From Streptomyces sp. CB02980 (GTDB lineage Bacteria > Actinomycetota > Actinomycetes > Streptomycetales > Streptomycetaceae): DNA of 64,000 nt. Positions 10,001-17,666 of this stretch are shown here, piece by piece. Location of the stretch: contig NZ_JACSCH020000002.1 in assembly GCF_014451325.2 (NCBI RefSeq), forward strand, positions 1 through 64,000. The letters are read 5' to 3'. Both the position numbers and the translations under genes were made by a program. How positions within the stretch are numbered: position 1 is the first letter of the stretch; each line of letters starts with the position of its first letter. The notes beneath the pieces are model-generated. The model did not search any database, was not told the DNA's origin, and was given only the letters and a program-made list of their open reading frames with translations.

Positions 10001-12235
10001 GAAGAACCGGCCCACGGTCTCCGGGCGCAGGGCCTCGCCGCTGCAGACGACACGGTTCAGGGCCGGCATGTCCCGGCTCGTGGGTTCCGCGAGGAAGAGG
10101 TCGAGCATCGAGGGGACGAAGTGCACCGTGGTGACCCGGTGCCTGCGGATGACGTCGGCGAGCGCCCGCGGGTCACGCTGGGCGCCGGGGGCGGCCAGAT
10201 GGAGCACGGCGCCCGTGAGCAGGGGCCAGAAGAACTCCCAGACCGAGACGTCGAAGGTGAAGGGCGTCTTCTGCAGGACGCGGTCGTCCGCGCCGAGGCC
10301 GTACTCCTCCTGCATCCATAGGAGCCGGTTGACCACACCGCGGTGCGGTACGGCGACGCCCTTGGGCCGGCCGGTCGACCCCGAGGTGTAGATGACGTAC
10401 GCGGTGTCCTCGGGTGTTGCCGTGCGCAGGAGCGCGCCGGACTCGGGCAGCGTGGGCAGCAGCGTGTCGACGGCGACGACCTCGACACCGGCAAGAGCGC
10501 CCGCATCCGCACCGGCACCGGCACCGGCACCGGCGAGCCTCTCGGCGAGGTCCGATCGGGTCAGGACGATCCGGGCTCCGGAGTCCTCGATCTGGAACGC
10601 CACCCGGGAGACGGGGAGTTCGGGGTCCAGGGGCAGGTAGGCCGCCCCGGACATCAGCACCGCGAGCAGCTCCACCACCAGGTCGAGCGAACGCTCGTCG
10701 TACACGCCCACCACCTGGCCCGCCGCCACCCCGTCGGAGCGGAGACGGGCGGCGAGGCTCCGGGCCCGGCCGACGAGCTCGCGGTAGGTCAGCGAGCCGT
10801 CCTCGGTCTCCGCGGCGACGGCGTCCGGCGTACGGTCGGCCTGGTCCTCGATCAGCTCGTGGAGGGGCCGGGTCAGATCGAAGTCCCGTGCGTGGGCGTC
10901 GACTTCCGACTCCACCAGGGAGCGCTCGGAGGCGGTCAGCACCTCGATCTCCCCCACGGACACCTGCGCGTCCGCCCGTACGAGGGTCGCCAGGAAGGCG
11001 GCGAACCGTTCGCGGTGCGCGGTCACGGTAGCGGCGTCGTGCAGTTCCGGGTTGGGGTCGAACGACATGTGGAGGTCCGCGCCGTCGGCGCCACCGAAGA
11101 ACTCGATCGAGAGGTCGTGCACGGGCCCCGAGGACAACTGACGTACAGCGCCCTGGAGTTCGCCGAAGCGCAGTCGTCCGTCGAACGACACCACGTTGAC
11201 GACGACACCCGAGGACTCCTCGGCCGCACCGGTCCGCCTGAGCTCCCGCTGGAGGACCTCGCCGCGGAACCGCTGGTGCGCGAGCACCTCGCCGGCCCGT
11301 GCCGCGACGTGCTGGACGAGCTCACGGAACGGCATGTCGGACCGTAGGGACAGCCGCAGCGGAAGGACGTTGGCGAGCATGCCGGGCGTGGTCAGCGCGG
11401 TGCGCGTGGTCCGGGCCCGTACCGGAAGTCCGACGACGATCTCGTCCTGCCGGGTGATCCGGTGCAGATACGCGGCCGTCGCCGCCAGTACGACGACCGC
11501 CCACGGTGTCCCGTACGTGGCAGCCATCTCGTCGATCCGCTCGACCCGCACGGGGGGCTGGAACCGCTCGGCCGGCCGGGACGTTCCGGTCCCTCGGTCG
11601 CTCAGGCTGATGCGCTCGGGCCACTCGGCCACGCCGCCCAGCCAGTGGGCGCGGTCACTGTCCTGGGCCTCCGAATCCCGGTACTCGGCTTCCTCGTCGA
11701 GGAGATCACGGAGTGTGCCGGCGGTCCTCTCGCGGACCGGCGCGCCCTGCTCGAGCGCGGTGTAGATCTGCGCGAGCCTGCGCCAGTGGAGGACCTGGCC
11801 GTATCCGTCCAACACGATGTGGTGGTAACGGAGATGGAAGAGGAAGTGGTCCGGGGCCAGACGGAGCAGCGTGTGAGTGAACAACACGTCCTTCGTGAGG
11901 TCGACCGGAGTGGCCAGGTCCGACCGCGCCCACTCCTCCGCGGCACCCAGGGGATCGCGCTCCCCGCTGAAATCCCTGAGGTCGAGCGGGGCATCGACAT
12001 CGGTCGGCCACTGCCACGGGTGGCCCTTCTCATCAGCAACGAACCGAACGCGTAAGGCATCGGATTCGCCGACGGCCCTCCGGACCGCCTCGGCCAGGTG
12101 TCCCTCGTCCAGCCGCCCCCGGATCTCGACGTGTCCCCCGCAGTTGTGGAGGGCGCCTCCGGTGTCCATCTGGTGGGCGATCCACACTTCGTGCTGCGCG
12201 GCGGACACGGGTAAGCGCCCGGCAAAACTCTTCAC
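4052..12235 (-). CDS. Dimodular NRPS, C-A(Ser)-PCP-C-A(Gly) with monooxygenase and methyltransferase insertions
   Basis: A 2727-residue synthetase and apparent first gene of the cluster. Rough layout: C1 1-440 (HHIVLDG), A1 450-970, PCP1 with LGGDSM near 1000, C2 1075-1500 (HHVVLDG), then A2. My alignment of pocket residues to GrsA gives D-V-W-F-V-S-L-I-D for A1, close to serine codes. A2 gives D-I-L-Q-L-G-M-I-W, close to glycine codes. A2 is interrupted after A4 (FDISVLE, ~1720) by a ~345-residue luciferase-like monooxygenase (VWTPERHFHEFGGLYPNPS). It resumes with A5 (NMYGPTETT, ~2180) and A8 (VKILGHRVEPDE), then carries an SAM methyltransferase (IGVGVGL, ~2412) to the stop. A9-A10 are missing here and lie on the next protein. 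The GTG start has GGAG 6 bases upstream. Codons 8 (12212-12214) and 61 (12053-12055) are TTA, pointing to bldA dependence. A leading C domain suggests an N-acylated starter. Confidence 0.95.
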   Translation of the reverse strand: MKSFAGRLPVSAAQHEVWIAHQMDTGGALHNCGGHVEIRGRLDEGHLAEAVRRAVGESDALRVRFVADEKGHPWQWPTDVDAPLDLRDFSGERDPLGAAEEWARSDLATPVDLTKDVLFTHTLLRLAPDHFLFHLRYHHIVLDGYGQVLHWRRLAQIYTALEQGAPVRERTAGTLRDLLDEEAEYRDSEAQDSDRAHWLGGVAEWPERISLSDRGTGTSRPAERFQPPVRVERIDEMAATYGTPWAVVVLAATAAYLHRITRQDEIVVGLPVRARTTRTALTTPGMLANVLPLRLSLRSDMPFRELVQHVAARAGEVLAHQRFRGEVLQRELRRTGAAEESSGVVVNVVSFDGRLRFGELQGAVRQLSSGPVHDLSIEFFGGADGADLHMSFDPNPELHDAATVTAHRERFAAFLATLVRADAQVSVGEIEVLTASERSLVESEVDAHARDFDLTRPLHELIEDQADRTPDAVAAETEDGSLTYRELVGRARSLAARLRSDGVAAGQVVGVYDERSLDLVVELLAVLMSGAAYLPLDPELPVSRVAFQIEDSGARIVLTRSDLAERLAGAGAGAGADAGALAGVEVVAVDTLLPTLPESGALLRTATPEDTAYVIYTSGSTGRPKGVAVPHRGVVNRLLWMQEEYGLGADDRVLQKTPFTFDVSVWEFFWPLLTGAVLHLAAPGAQRDPRALADVIRRHRVTTVHFVPSMLDLFLAEPTSRDMPALNRVVCSGEALRPETVGRFFERYGTGPELHNLYGPTEASIDVTHWRCAPEDAHGPVPIGRAVANTSLYVLDREGRPLPHGIAGELHIGGVQVASGYLNRPELTAASFVDNPFGPGRLYRTGDLAVLREDGVVLYRGRLDHQVKVHGFRIEPGEIESALLGHPAVEQAVVTAPLGDDGQRRLIAHVVPDGAAPEPAELLEWLRERLPAYMAPAHFVTLDALPLLSNGKLDRKALPMPDTRPVRTVTPPETAEESLLHQAWRTVLGIDEIGVDDSFFVLGGDSMHAIRVRAEVERAGRTFEVADLLQGPSIRELARIVRPLDEHESSADRVPFGLLSAADRLLLPDGLDDAYPLSAMQAGMLYHAAYAEDSSVYRVVTSARVATRLDPDALRAAIDDTAARHPSLRCSFDLARFSEPLQLVHGHVEIPLETGLDLGGLDDEARSRAVTDWVEEAKSTRFDPEIAPLLKFVAHPCGPEAFELSVIEHHVVLDGWSDMRMLEEVVDHYRARLAGEELRLPPVRSAYRDFVAAERRALADERARDYWTGLLRGAEPTRLVSRTTGQEHPDGARPAANHRYDVPVDDEVAAALRSLAGREGLPLKSLLATAHVAVLRLVGGDDEVLTGVVANARLEEEGGDETIGVFLNTLPLRLDVSTATLLDTARRVFDHERRSAAHRRYPFAQMQHDVGEGLQLDSYVNFMDFHRDRHRSADGLMTVTVGVAETNYPLAVNFLIDPELGRLQLWLDCDLAVLPEEFCARLAGYYERALAAVARQPAERITSVDLMAPAEHAQLAAWNDTAVTYDPDDTVHGQFERQVSAHPDAIAVAHRFDELSYAELDSRANRLAHHLRGQGVGRGDLVGVSLRRGPDLVVALLAVLKSGAAYVPMDPSFPGGRLADIAADSGIGCLVKGPGTPDGITAPRVVDIAADAKTIERAPATPPDIEVSGDDTAYVIYTSGSTGKPKGTALRHRNAVNFFAGMDERVGCDGQDVVLAVTSVSFDISVLELLWPLTHGAKVVVAGERVITRLVPQSETRERPLGFSLFFFAASAGASHREGYQLVLDAARYADTHGFEAVWTPERHFHEFGGLYPNPSVMSAALATITDRIALRCGSVVSPLHDAVRIAEEWALVDNLSDGRVGLAFAAGWNSNDFVLRPENFPVRKELMSEQLAEFRKLWRGEPVRRIGGSGEPVDVRIFPAPVQAEPPVWLTSVGTVQTFEKAGASGANLLTHLFGQSPDDLAEKIKAYRQAREAAGHTGPGQVTVMVHTFMSDDTERAREQAREPFREYLRSSTELWRTLFASTGKDLPEMGAEEQIDAVIDMAINRYFETSGLFGSPDTCVELVRALAAAGVDEIACLVDFGVEAEAVLESLTWVDRLRDTHDTEVAEGAHSFAELCERHGVTLVQGTPSLLTAVAAEPAALEALRGLRALLIGGEAFPSGLARRLLEALPEVRIHNMYGPTETTIWSTVHELDARRDATADSISIGRPIANTEVRVVDDRGRPLPVGVSGELWIGGDGVAAGYIGRPELTAERFVTGVDGTGRFYRTGDRVRRRADGSLEFLGRVDRQVKILGHRVEPDEVESVLSRHPRLDAVAVTAVDGANGTELVAYVSPADSLSDASVQDAHVRSWGEVWESAYTASDGSPEDGGEFAGWLSSYTGDPIPVPEMREWLGHTVDRIRALRPTALADIGVGVGLVLRNLVDQVGEYHGVDLSPAALTAAAASLGRPLPAHVHLEQSGPEYLARLAPGSLDTVVINSVAQYFPGTDYLRTVLTDAVRAVRPGGAVFVGDVRSVEMLPEFHTAVTLHRAGPLQTVEEIRSAVSRRLQEERELCLSPAFFHRLAADLDGVGEVRVELKRGAADNELSLFRYDVTLLTGDRPATAAPGRRLPWDALDSGLDGVRRRLAGSAEGLVVTGIPNRRLLRTAAAVRALEETDGAATGWDLERLLWDLDDEAGARPEELFDLAAEQGRQVRVLVPPDGRLDTFDAVFGTPTPAHDDAEDTA

Positions 12236-12874
12236 GAGTCACTCCATCATTCGGTTCCAAGAAGGCGCACGCCTCCTGCCGCCCCTGCCGCACGACGACG
12301 CGGGCAGGGCGGGGCGGAGCAGGGCAGAAGTGCTGCGCACTGAGTGCTTGCAGCCTGTGGAGACTGTGGCGGCGCGGGCCGCCTTCGGCGAGCCGCGAGA
12401 GCTCGGTGAGAGCCGCTACAAACGGCGGCGTGCGGAAGGCGCCGAGCCGGGCCGGCTACGCGTGAACATAGATATCCCCCGATATCCCTGTGTGTGCCAC
12501 ATGATGGCACTCCCCGTTGACCCGGCACCCAGAGCGCCGGGCAGAACATCACGCCCGAAGACCGTTCTCTCGAAGGGTTCCCGCGCACGACCGGTCCCCA
12601 GCCAGCCATAGACCACAAGTCGTGTCAAGCCGTTGCGGTCGCGAATCGACGCCGGTCGCCCGTGGTGTTTACCGAGCTATCGAAGGGACTTGGCCATTCC
12701 ATTGCGAAACATCGACCGCGACGGGAAGCGCGACAGCGGAAGGTCACCTCGACACGGCGTGTCCGCACAGCACGTGACATTAAAGGTTGCGCCAAACGGT
12801 GGCGGCGGCGCGCCTTCGCGGCCTCACCCCGGAACCCGCCCATCCGGGCGTACTCACGTTCTAGCGTGCTTGTC
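12236..12874. other. 640-bp divergent intergenic region upstream of the NRPS operon
   Basis: No convincing gene is seen between the NRPS (leftward) and the M1 peptidase (rightward). The region includes a 17-bp inverted repeat at 12494-12510, a shorter 5-3-5 repeat AGTGC-TGC-GCACT at 12329-12341, and two GATATCCC copies around 12470-12488. It is locally AT-richer than the flanking genes around 12460-12510. It must hold the NRPS operon promoter, but no clear -35/-10 pair could be picked. On the right, TAGCGT at 12862-12867 ends 7 bases before the peptidase ATG, consistent with a leaderless transcript. Confidence 0.6.
12494..12510. promoter_or_regulatory. Inverted repeat, candidate operator upstream of NRPS
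   Basis: GTGCCA, a 5-base spacer CATGA, then TGGCAC: a perfect 6-5-6 dyad, about 260 bp upstream of the NRPS start and 365 bp upstream of the peptidase start. The spacing suits a dimeric regulator. No cluster-situated regulator is in the window, so the binding protein is unknown. Confidence 0.35.
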
Positions 12875-14275
12875 ATGACCTCGCTCAGGATGTGGCGGGC
12901 GCCGGCGCTCGCCCTCGCAGCCGCCCTGTCACTCGTCCCGCAGTCGGCCGTGGCCCAGGCCCCGGCGGACCCCACGGACTCGACAGCCACGGTGCGCGCG
13001 GCGACACCCGACCGCCCCTCGTACGAGGTGGCACTGCGCGCCGACGGCGACGGCTCGCGCTGGAGCGGCCACCAGACGGTGTCCTTCCGCAACGCCGCCC
13101 GCACTCCGCTGCGTTCGGTCGACCTACGACTGTGGGGCAACGGCACGGACGGCTGCGGGACCCCGGACAGTCCTTCCCCGGTCCGGGTGAGCGGGGTCGC
13201 CGGCGGCACGCCGCGGCCGCTCACCGTGGGCTGCACCGCGCTGCGGATCGACCTGCCGGCGCCCCTGCCGTACGGGGCACGCGCGAGCGTCTCCTTCGAC
13301 GTCGCGATCACCGTCCCGGACCGCGTCCACCGCTTCGGCAAGGACGGCGCGTACCGCTATCTCGGCAACGCGCTGCCGCTGCTGTCGGTGCGCGACGCAC
13401 AGGGCCGGCACCTCGACCCGGACGTCGGCTTCGGCGAGAGCTTCCACACCCTCGCGGGTGACTTCCGGGTCGTCCTCGACCACCCGAGCACGCTCGTCGT
13501 CCCCGCGACGGGCACCACCGTCCGGCGCGCGGGCGCACCCGGCCGCACGGTCAGCACCAGCGTCGCACGCGGGGTACGGGACTTCGCGTGGGCGGCGGGT
13601 CCCTTCGCCTCGAAGACGGTGACCACGCCCGGAGGGGTCCGGCTGAACGCGTACTGGACCGCCACCACGTCCCCCGAGGGCGTCGCCACCGACCTCCGGG
13701 ACGCCGTCGGCTCGGTCGACGAGTTCGGCAAGCGCTTCGGGCGCTACCCGTACGGCGAGCTCGACCTCGTCATGAGCGACAACCTCGACGACTTCGGCAG
13801 CATGGAGTTCCCCGGTCTCGTCCTGCTGTGGACCGAACCGGAGGGGTCCGCCGTCGTCCACGAGATCGCCCACCAGTGGTTCTACGGCATCGTCGGCAAC
13901 GACCAGTTCGCCTCGCCCTGGCTGGACGAGTCCTTCGCCCAGTACGCGAACGAGCTCTACTACCGCCTCGACACCACGACCTGCTGGGACGACGAGGGCA
14001 TGTGGCCCGGCGACACGGCCGCCCTCACCCGGTCCATGGCCTACTACGCGGACGGCCGCCGCTCGGAGTACGGCCGTGTCGTCTACCGGCGCGGCTCCTG
14101 CGCCCTGCACGACCTGGAGCGCGAACTGGGCGGCCCGGCGATGGCGGGCATGCTGCGCGGCTACGTACGGGCCCACTGGCTGGGCGTCGCCACCACCGAG
14201 GACTTCAAGCGCGCGGCCCAGGCGGCGACCCCGAAGGACCTCGGCCCGTTCTGGACGGAGCACAGGATCCACTGA
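12875..14275 (+). CDS. Secreted M1-family zinc metallopeptidase
   Basis: A 466-residue secreted aminopeptidase-like gluzincin. The N-terminus has a signal peptide ending near SAVAQA (residue ~27). An N-terminal beta domain follows, then the zinc site HEIAHQWFYG and, 18 residues on, WLDESFAQY, giving HEXXH-x18-E. The GAMEN-type exopeptidase motif reads roughly as GSMEFPG, so substrate N-terminus recognition may be atypical. Shorter than cytosolic PepN (~850 aa), like other secreted M1 proteins. I chose ATG 12875 because it starts the signal peptide directly and sits 7 bases after a TAGCGT -10-like box, so the mRNA may be leaderless. GTG 12866 is an in-frame alternative. A GNAT gene follows 29 bp downstream. 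No link to the NRPS cluster is evident. Confidence 0.88.
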   Translation: MTSLRMWRAPALALAAALSLVPQSAVAQAPADPTDSTATVRAATPDRPSYEVALRADGDGSRWSGHQTVSFRNAARTPLRSVDLRLWGNGTDGCGTPDSPSPVRVSGVAGGTPRPLTVGCTALRIDLPAPLPYGARASVSFDVAITVPDRVHRFGKDGAYRYLGNALPLLSVRDAQGRHLDPDVGFGESFHTLAGDFRVVLDHPSTLVVPATGTTVRRAGAPGRTVSTSVARGVRDFAWAAGPFASKTVTTPGGVRLNAYWTATTSPEGVATDLRDAVGSVDEFGKRFGRYPYGELDLVMSDNLDDFGSMEFPGLVLLWTEPEGSAVVHEIAHQWFYGIVGNDQFASPWLDESFAQYANELYYRLDTTTCWDDEGMWPGDTAALTRSMAYYADGRRSEYGRVVYRRGSCALHDLERELGGPAMAGMLRGYVRAHWLGVATTEDFKRAAQAATPKDLGPFWTEHRIH

Positions 14276-14304
14276 CCGCCGGGGGCCGGAGATAACGTTG
14301 GCCC

Positions 14305-14853
14305 ATGCTCATCACTCCGTCACGGGTCGAACTGCACCCGCTCACGCTCTCCGACCAGGACGAGTTCATCTCGCTCGTACGCGCCAGCGCCGAGCTGCAC
14401 GGGCCCTGGATGCAACTGCCCACCACGGCGGAGGAGTTCCGGACCTGGATGCGCCGTTTCGACGACGGCACCAACCGGGGCCTGCTGATCCGTGTCAAGG
14501 AGACCGGCGCGGCCGCCGGCATGGTCAACATCAACTCGATCATCCGGGGCCGCTACCAGGGCGCGTCCCTCGGCTATGCGGCCTTCGCCCCGTCCGCGGG
14601 GCACGGCTACATGACCGAGGGGCTCACCGCCACCCTGGAGTACGCGTTCACGGAGCTGCGGCTCCACCGCCTGGAGGCCAACATCCAGCCGGGCAACAAG
14701 GCCTCCCTGGCCGTGGTCCAGCGGCTGGGCTTCCGCCACGAGGGCCTCTCCCCCGCCTACCTCTACATCGACGGGGGCTGGCGCGACCACGAACGCTGGG
14801 CCATCACCGCACCGGCCCCCTGGACGCCCGATCCGTCCCTTCCCGAGGTCTGA
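14305..14853 (+). CDS. GNAT-family N-acetyltransferase (RimJ-like)
   Basis: A 182-residue cytoplasmic acetyl-CoA-dependent acetyltransferase of the RimJ/RimL subgroup, which acetylates ribosomal protein N-termini or small amines. Visible landmarks are the beta4-alpha3 acetyl-CoA loop region SAGHGYMTEGLTA, LRLHRLEANIQPGNKAS, and the closing VQRLGFRHEG. Length is standard. It starts 29 bp after the M1 peptidase and its 3' end overlaps the convergent GlxA-type regulator by 50 bp. Substrate is not predictable. Confidence 0.85.
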   Translation: MLITPSRVELHPLTLSDQDEFISLVRASAELHGPWMQLPTTAEEFRTWMRRFDDGTNRGLLIRVKETGAAAGMVNINSIIRGRYQGASLGYAAFAPSAGHGYMTEGLTATLEYAFTELRLHRLEANIQPGNKASLAVVQRLGFRHEGLSPAYLYIDGGWRDHERWAITAPAPWTPDPSLPEV

Positions 14854-15994
14854 GGTCCGAGGCCGAGGCCGGCGATCGGCGGTCCGAGGCCGGCGGTCCG
14901 AGGTCCGCGTCGGACGATGCGGCACGACGGAAGGCGGCCCGGTAAGCGCTCGGGCGGTGCCCTGTGTGGCGGGCGAAGAGCGCGGCGAAGGTGCCCGGGT
15001 CCTGGTAGCCGACGGCCGCGGCGACGGCGGCGACGGTGCGGTCGGTGGTCTCCAGGAGGTGGCGGGCGCGCCGCACCCGGGAGGCCTGCAGATGCGCCAG
15101 CGGGCTGCGTCCGGTCTCCTCGGCGAAGCGGCGCAGCAGGGTGCGGGTGCTGACCCGGAAGGCGTCCGCGAGCGCGGCGAGGTCGTACCGCTCGGCGAGG
15201 TTCTGGTCGAGCCGCCTCATGACCCGCTGGGAGAACGCGCTGCCGGGCTGCGGGAGGAGCCGCGGGTCGACGTACGGGGTCTGGGAGGTCCGCGCGTCGT
15301 CGACGAGCGCGACCCGCGCGGTCGTCCGGGCCACCCGGGCGCCGCTGTGCCGGCGGATCAGGTCCAGCGCGAAGTCGTACATGGCGCTGAAGGCGGCCGT
15401 CGTCGTGACGCCCCCGTCGGTGACGACCAGGTGCTCGGGCCGGATGTCGGCCTCCGGGCAGCGCCGGGCCAGTTCACCGGCGTACAGCCAGGACGTGGTG
15501 GCCCGGCGCCCGTCGAGCAGCCCGGCGTCGGCGAGCAGGAACGCGCCGACGCAGAGGGAGACGACCGCGGTGCCGGCCGCGGCCCGCGCCCGGATCGCCG
15601 CGACCTCGGGGGCGAGCCCGGCGAGGCGTGCGTCGAGCTCCGTGACCGCGGCCAGTTCGAAACCGGGGACGACGAGGACGTCGACCTCGCGCAGCGGACG
15701 CACGTCCAGGCTCGCGCCGCCCGAGGCGGTGACCCTGCGGCGGGGGGAGACGATCGACACCCGGTAGCCGGGCGCGTCCGGTCCGGCGACGTGCGCGGCC
15801 ATCGTCAACAGGTCGGGGACCCCGAAGACTTCGGACGCGAAGCAGCCCGGATAGGCGAGGACACCGATCCGCAGCGCACCGGGGCCGGGGTCGTCGGGGC
15901 CAGAGCCGGGGCCAGGGATGGCGCCGGTGCCGTTGCCGGAGCCGGAGCCGGTGCCGCCACGTTCCGCCGCCGCCCGCCGCGTCGCCTCCGCCAT
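14804..15994 (-). CDS. GlxA-family AraC-type transcriptional regulator
   Basis: A 396-residue regulator with an N-terminal DJ-1/PfpI-like (GATase1-like) domain (RIGVLAYPGCFASEVFG; SLCVGAFLLADAGLLDGRRA with the conserved nucleophile-elbow cysteine) and a C-terminal double HTH of the AraC type (LAALADAFRVSTRTLLRRF; VAAAVGYQDPGTFAALFARH). Such proteins sense small ligands and activate neighbouring catabolic genes. The frame stays open upstream to 16189, but that stretch is a repetitive Asp/Ala-rich extension. I therefore chose ATG 15994, which leaves a short low-complexity lead before the first domain. The 3' end overlaps the GNAT gene. It diverges from the dienelactone-hydrolase-like gene, a plausible target. 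Confidence 0.85.
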   Translation of the reverse strand: MAEATRRAAAERGGTGSGSGNGTGAIPGPGSGPDDPGPGALRIGVLAYPGCFASEVFGVPDLLTMAAHVAGPDAPGYRVSIVSPRRRVTASGGASLDVRPLREVDVLVVPGFELAAVTELDARLAGLAPEVAAIRARAAAGTAVVSLCVGAFLLADAGLLDGRRATTSWLYAGELARRCPEADIRPEHLVVTDGGVTTTAAFSAMYDFALDLIRRHSGARVARTTARVALVDDARTSQTPYVDPRLLPQPGSAFSQRVMRRLDQNLAERYDLAALADAFRVSTRTLLRRFAEETGRSPLAHLQASRVRRARHLLETTDRTVAAVAAAVGYQDPGTFAALFARHTGHRPSAYRAAFRRAASSDADLGPPASDRRSPASASDLRPREGTDRASRGPVR

Positions 15995-16170
15995 CGTATC
16001 CGTGCCCCCGTCCGCGTCAGAGTCCGCGTCCGCTCCGTCCGCGTCACGCCCGGCGTCACACCACGCGTCACACCCGGCGGCCCGCGTGGCGGCCCGCGTG
16101 GCGAGATTACCCCCGCTCCTGGCGATCCCGCCCCTCAGCCGACCGGCGGACAACGGGACACGCTGTGCCC
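15995..16170. repeat. Divergent intergenic region with short direct repeats
   Basis: This 176-bp region between the GlxA-type regulator and the hydrolase gene contains GTCCGCGTC three times (16010-16050), CGTCACRC-like units three times (16044-16076), and GGCCCGCGTGGC twice in tandem (16078-16101). These may be direct-repeat binding sites for the AraC-type regulator, or simply low-complexity GC-rich DNA. No clear promoter boxes were found. Confidence 0.4.
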
Positions 16171-17025
16171 ATGACCGAGACCGAGACAAAGACCGACGAT
16201 CCGATCGCCGACTTCACCCGCCGGAGCGTGGCCGTGGACGGGGTGACGAAGACGGTGTACGTGGCCGGCGCCGGGCCCGCCGTCGTCGTGCTGCCCGAGA
16301 TGCCGGGCATCAGCCCCGACGTCCTGCGGCTCGCCCGCTGGGTGCGGGACGCCGGCTTCACCGTTCATGTGCCCTCCCTCTTCGGGACGGACGGCGCGTT
16401 CCCCACGGTCGAGGGCGGCCGGGAGGTCGTCCGCCGTGCCTGTGTCAGCGCGGAGTTCCGTGCGTTCGCCGGCGGCGGCACCAGCCCGGTGACGCTGTGG
16501 CTGCGCGGCCTCGCGCGCCAGGCCCACGAGGCGTGCGGCGGGCCCGGGGCGGGAGCGATCGGCCTGTGCTTCACCGGGAACTTCGCCCTCACCATGGCCC
16601 TGGAGCCGGCGGTCGTCGCCCCCGTGGTCAACCACCCGTCGCTGCCGCTCGACGACCCCGGCGGACTCGAACTCGACCCGGCGGACGCGCGCGCGGTACG
16701 TGACCGGCTCGCCCGCGACGGACTCAGTGTCCTCGCCTACCGCTTCGAGGGCGACCGCTGGTGCACGGGGCAGCGCTTCGCCGCCTATCGCGCCCTCCTC
16801 GGCGACAGGTTCGACGGACGCGTCCTCCCGGACAGCGCCGCGAACCCGGCCCCGCCGCCCTTCTTCGCCGACCTGGTCGGCACCCCGCACAGCGTCGTGA
16901 CCGCCCATCTCGTGGACGAGGCGGGCCACCCCACCGTCCGGGCCCGCGACGAGATCCTCGCCTTCCTCACCGCCCGCCTGTACCCGTCCGGCCGGCATCG
17001 CCCTTCTGCCACCATGGGCCGGTGA
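16171..17025 (+). CDS. Dienelactone hydrolase-family protein
   Basis: A 284-residue alpha/beta hydrolase of the dienelactone hydrolase type. The nucleophile elbow is GLCFTG with a cysteine in place of the usual serine, as in classical DLH. AVVVLPEMPGISPDV matches the oxyanion strand, and the C-terminal DEAGHPTV supplies the histidine. These enzymes open lactones or hydrolyse esters in aromatic or xenobiotic breakdown. ATG 16171 is chosen over GTG 16165, 6 bases upstream, because it precedes the first predicted helix in both cases and is the stronger codon. The stop overlaps the start of the TetR gene (GTGA), so the two are co-translated. Its real substrate is not shown by sequence. Confidence 0.83.
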   Translation: MTETETKTDDPIADFTRRSVAVDGVTKTVYVAGAGPAVVVLPEMPGISPDVLRLARWVRDAGFTVHVPSLFGTDGAFPTVEGGREVVRRACVSAEFRAFAGGGTSPVTLWLRGLARQAHEACGGPGAGAIGLCFTGNFALTMALEPAVVAPVVNHPSLPLDDPGGLELDPADARAVRDRLARDGLSVLAYRFEGDRWCTGQRFAAYRALLGDRFDGRVLPDSAANPAPPPFFADLVGTPHSVVTAHLVDEAGHPTVRARDEILAFLTARLYPSGRHRPSATMGR

Positions 17026-17666
17026 ACGACACAGAGGCCGCGAAGGGCCCAGGACGTGCGGACGCCGCCGCGCGGGGGCGACGCCGGCGGGACCCGGAAC
17101 GGACGTACGCGGCGCTGCTCGACGCGCTGCTCGTGCTGATCTCGGAGAGCGGCCGGGAACCGACCCGGAAGGCGATCGCGGAGCGGGCGGGGGTGTCCGA
17201 GCGGACCGTCTTCGTGCACTTCGCCGACCGCGAGGCGCTGTACGTGGCGGCGGCCCGGCGGCAGGCCGAGCGGTGGCGGGCCCACGCGGAACCGGTGCCG
17301 CCCGCGTGGCGGACGGCACGCAAGGTCGGGGCTCTCCTGGCACAGCGCGGGCGGATGTACGAGGTGATGTCGCCGATCCGGAAGATCGGCCTCGGTCTGG
17401 AGCCGGACTCGCCGGGCCTGCGCGGGGTGATGGCGGAGGGGGACGACTGGTTCCGGGCGGACCTCGCGGAGGTGTTCGCGCCGGAGCTGGGCCGGTTGCC
17501 GGCCGCCGAGGAGGCCGGGGGGCTGCTCGACGCCCTTGAGGCCTCCTCGTCGTGGGCGGTCTGGGACCACCTGCGCTCCCGCCGGGGGCTCGACGAGGCG
17601 GCGGCCCGTGCGGCGATCGACCGCATGCTGCGGGCGCTCCTGGGAGTGGGGCCGCACACCCCTTGA
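17022..17666 (+). CDS. TetR-family transcriptional regulator
   Basis: A 214-residue repressor. The N-terminal HTH is RKAIAERAGVSERTVFVHFADREAL, followed by a helical ligand domain that ends ARAAIDRMLRALLGVG. GTG 17022 overlaps the upstream stop by 4 bases, so it is translationally coupled to the hydrolase. It ends only 4 bp before a perfect 21-bp palindrome in front of the alkylsulfatase gene, which is the likely operator. It may control both the hydrolase operon and the sulfatase. Ligand unknown; an alkyl sulfate or lactone is possible from context. Confidence 0.9.
   Translation: MNDTEAAKGPGRADAAARGRRRRDPERTYAALLDALLVLISESGREPTRKAIAERAGVSERTVFVHFADREALYVAAARRQAERWRAHAEPVPPAWRTARKVGALLAQRGRMYEVMSPIRKIGLGLEPDSPGLRGVMAEGDDWFRADLAEVFAPELGRLPAAEEAGGLLDALEASSSWAVWDHLRSRRGLDEAAARAAIDRMLRALLGVGPHTP

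Noticed and set aside
4076..10321. A very long open frame on the + strand opposite the NRPS, and similar long antisense frames elsewhere (for example 31009-33903 minus)
   Set aside because: High GC content leaves few stop codons in antisense frames. The codon pattern and domain content lie on the other strand, so I treat these as shadows.
15995..16189. Extended N-terminus for the GlxA-type regulator (start at 16189)
   Set aside because: The added 65 residues are low-complexity Asp/Ala/Arg repeats unlike any domain, and would overlap the divergent hydrolase start.
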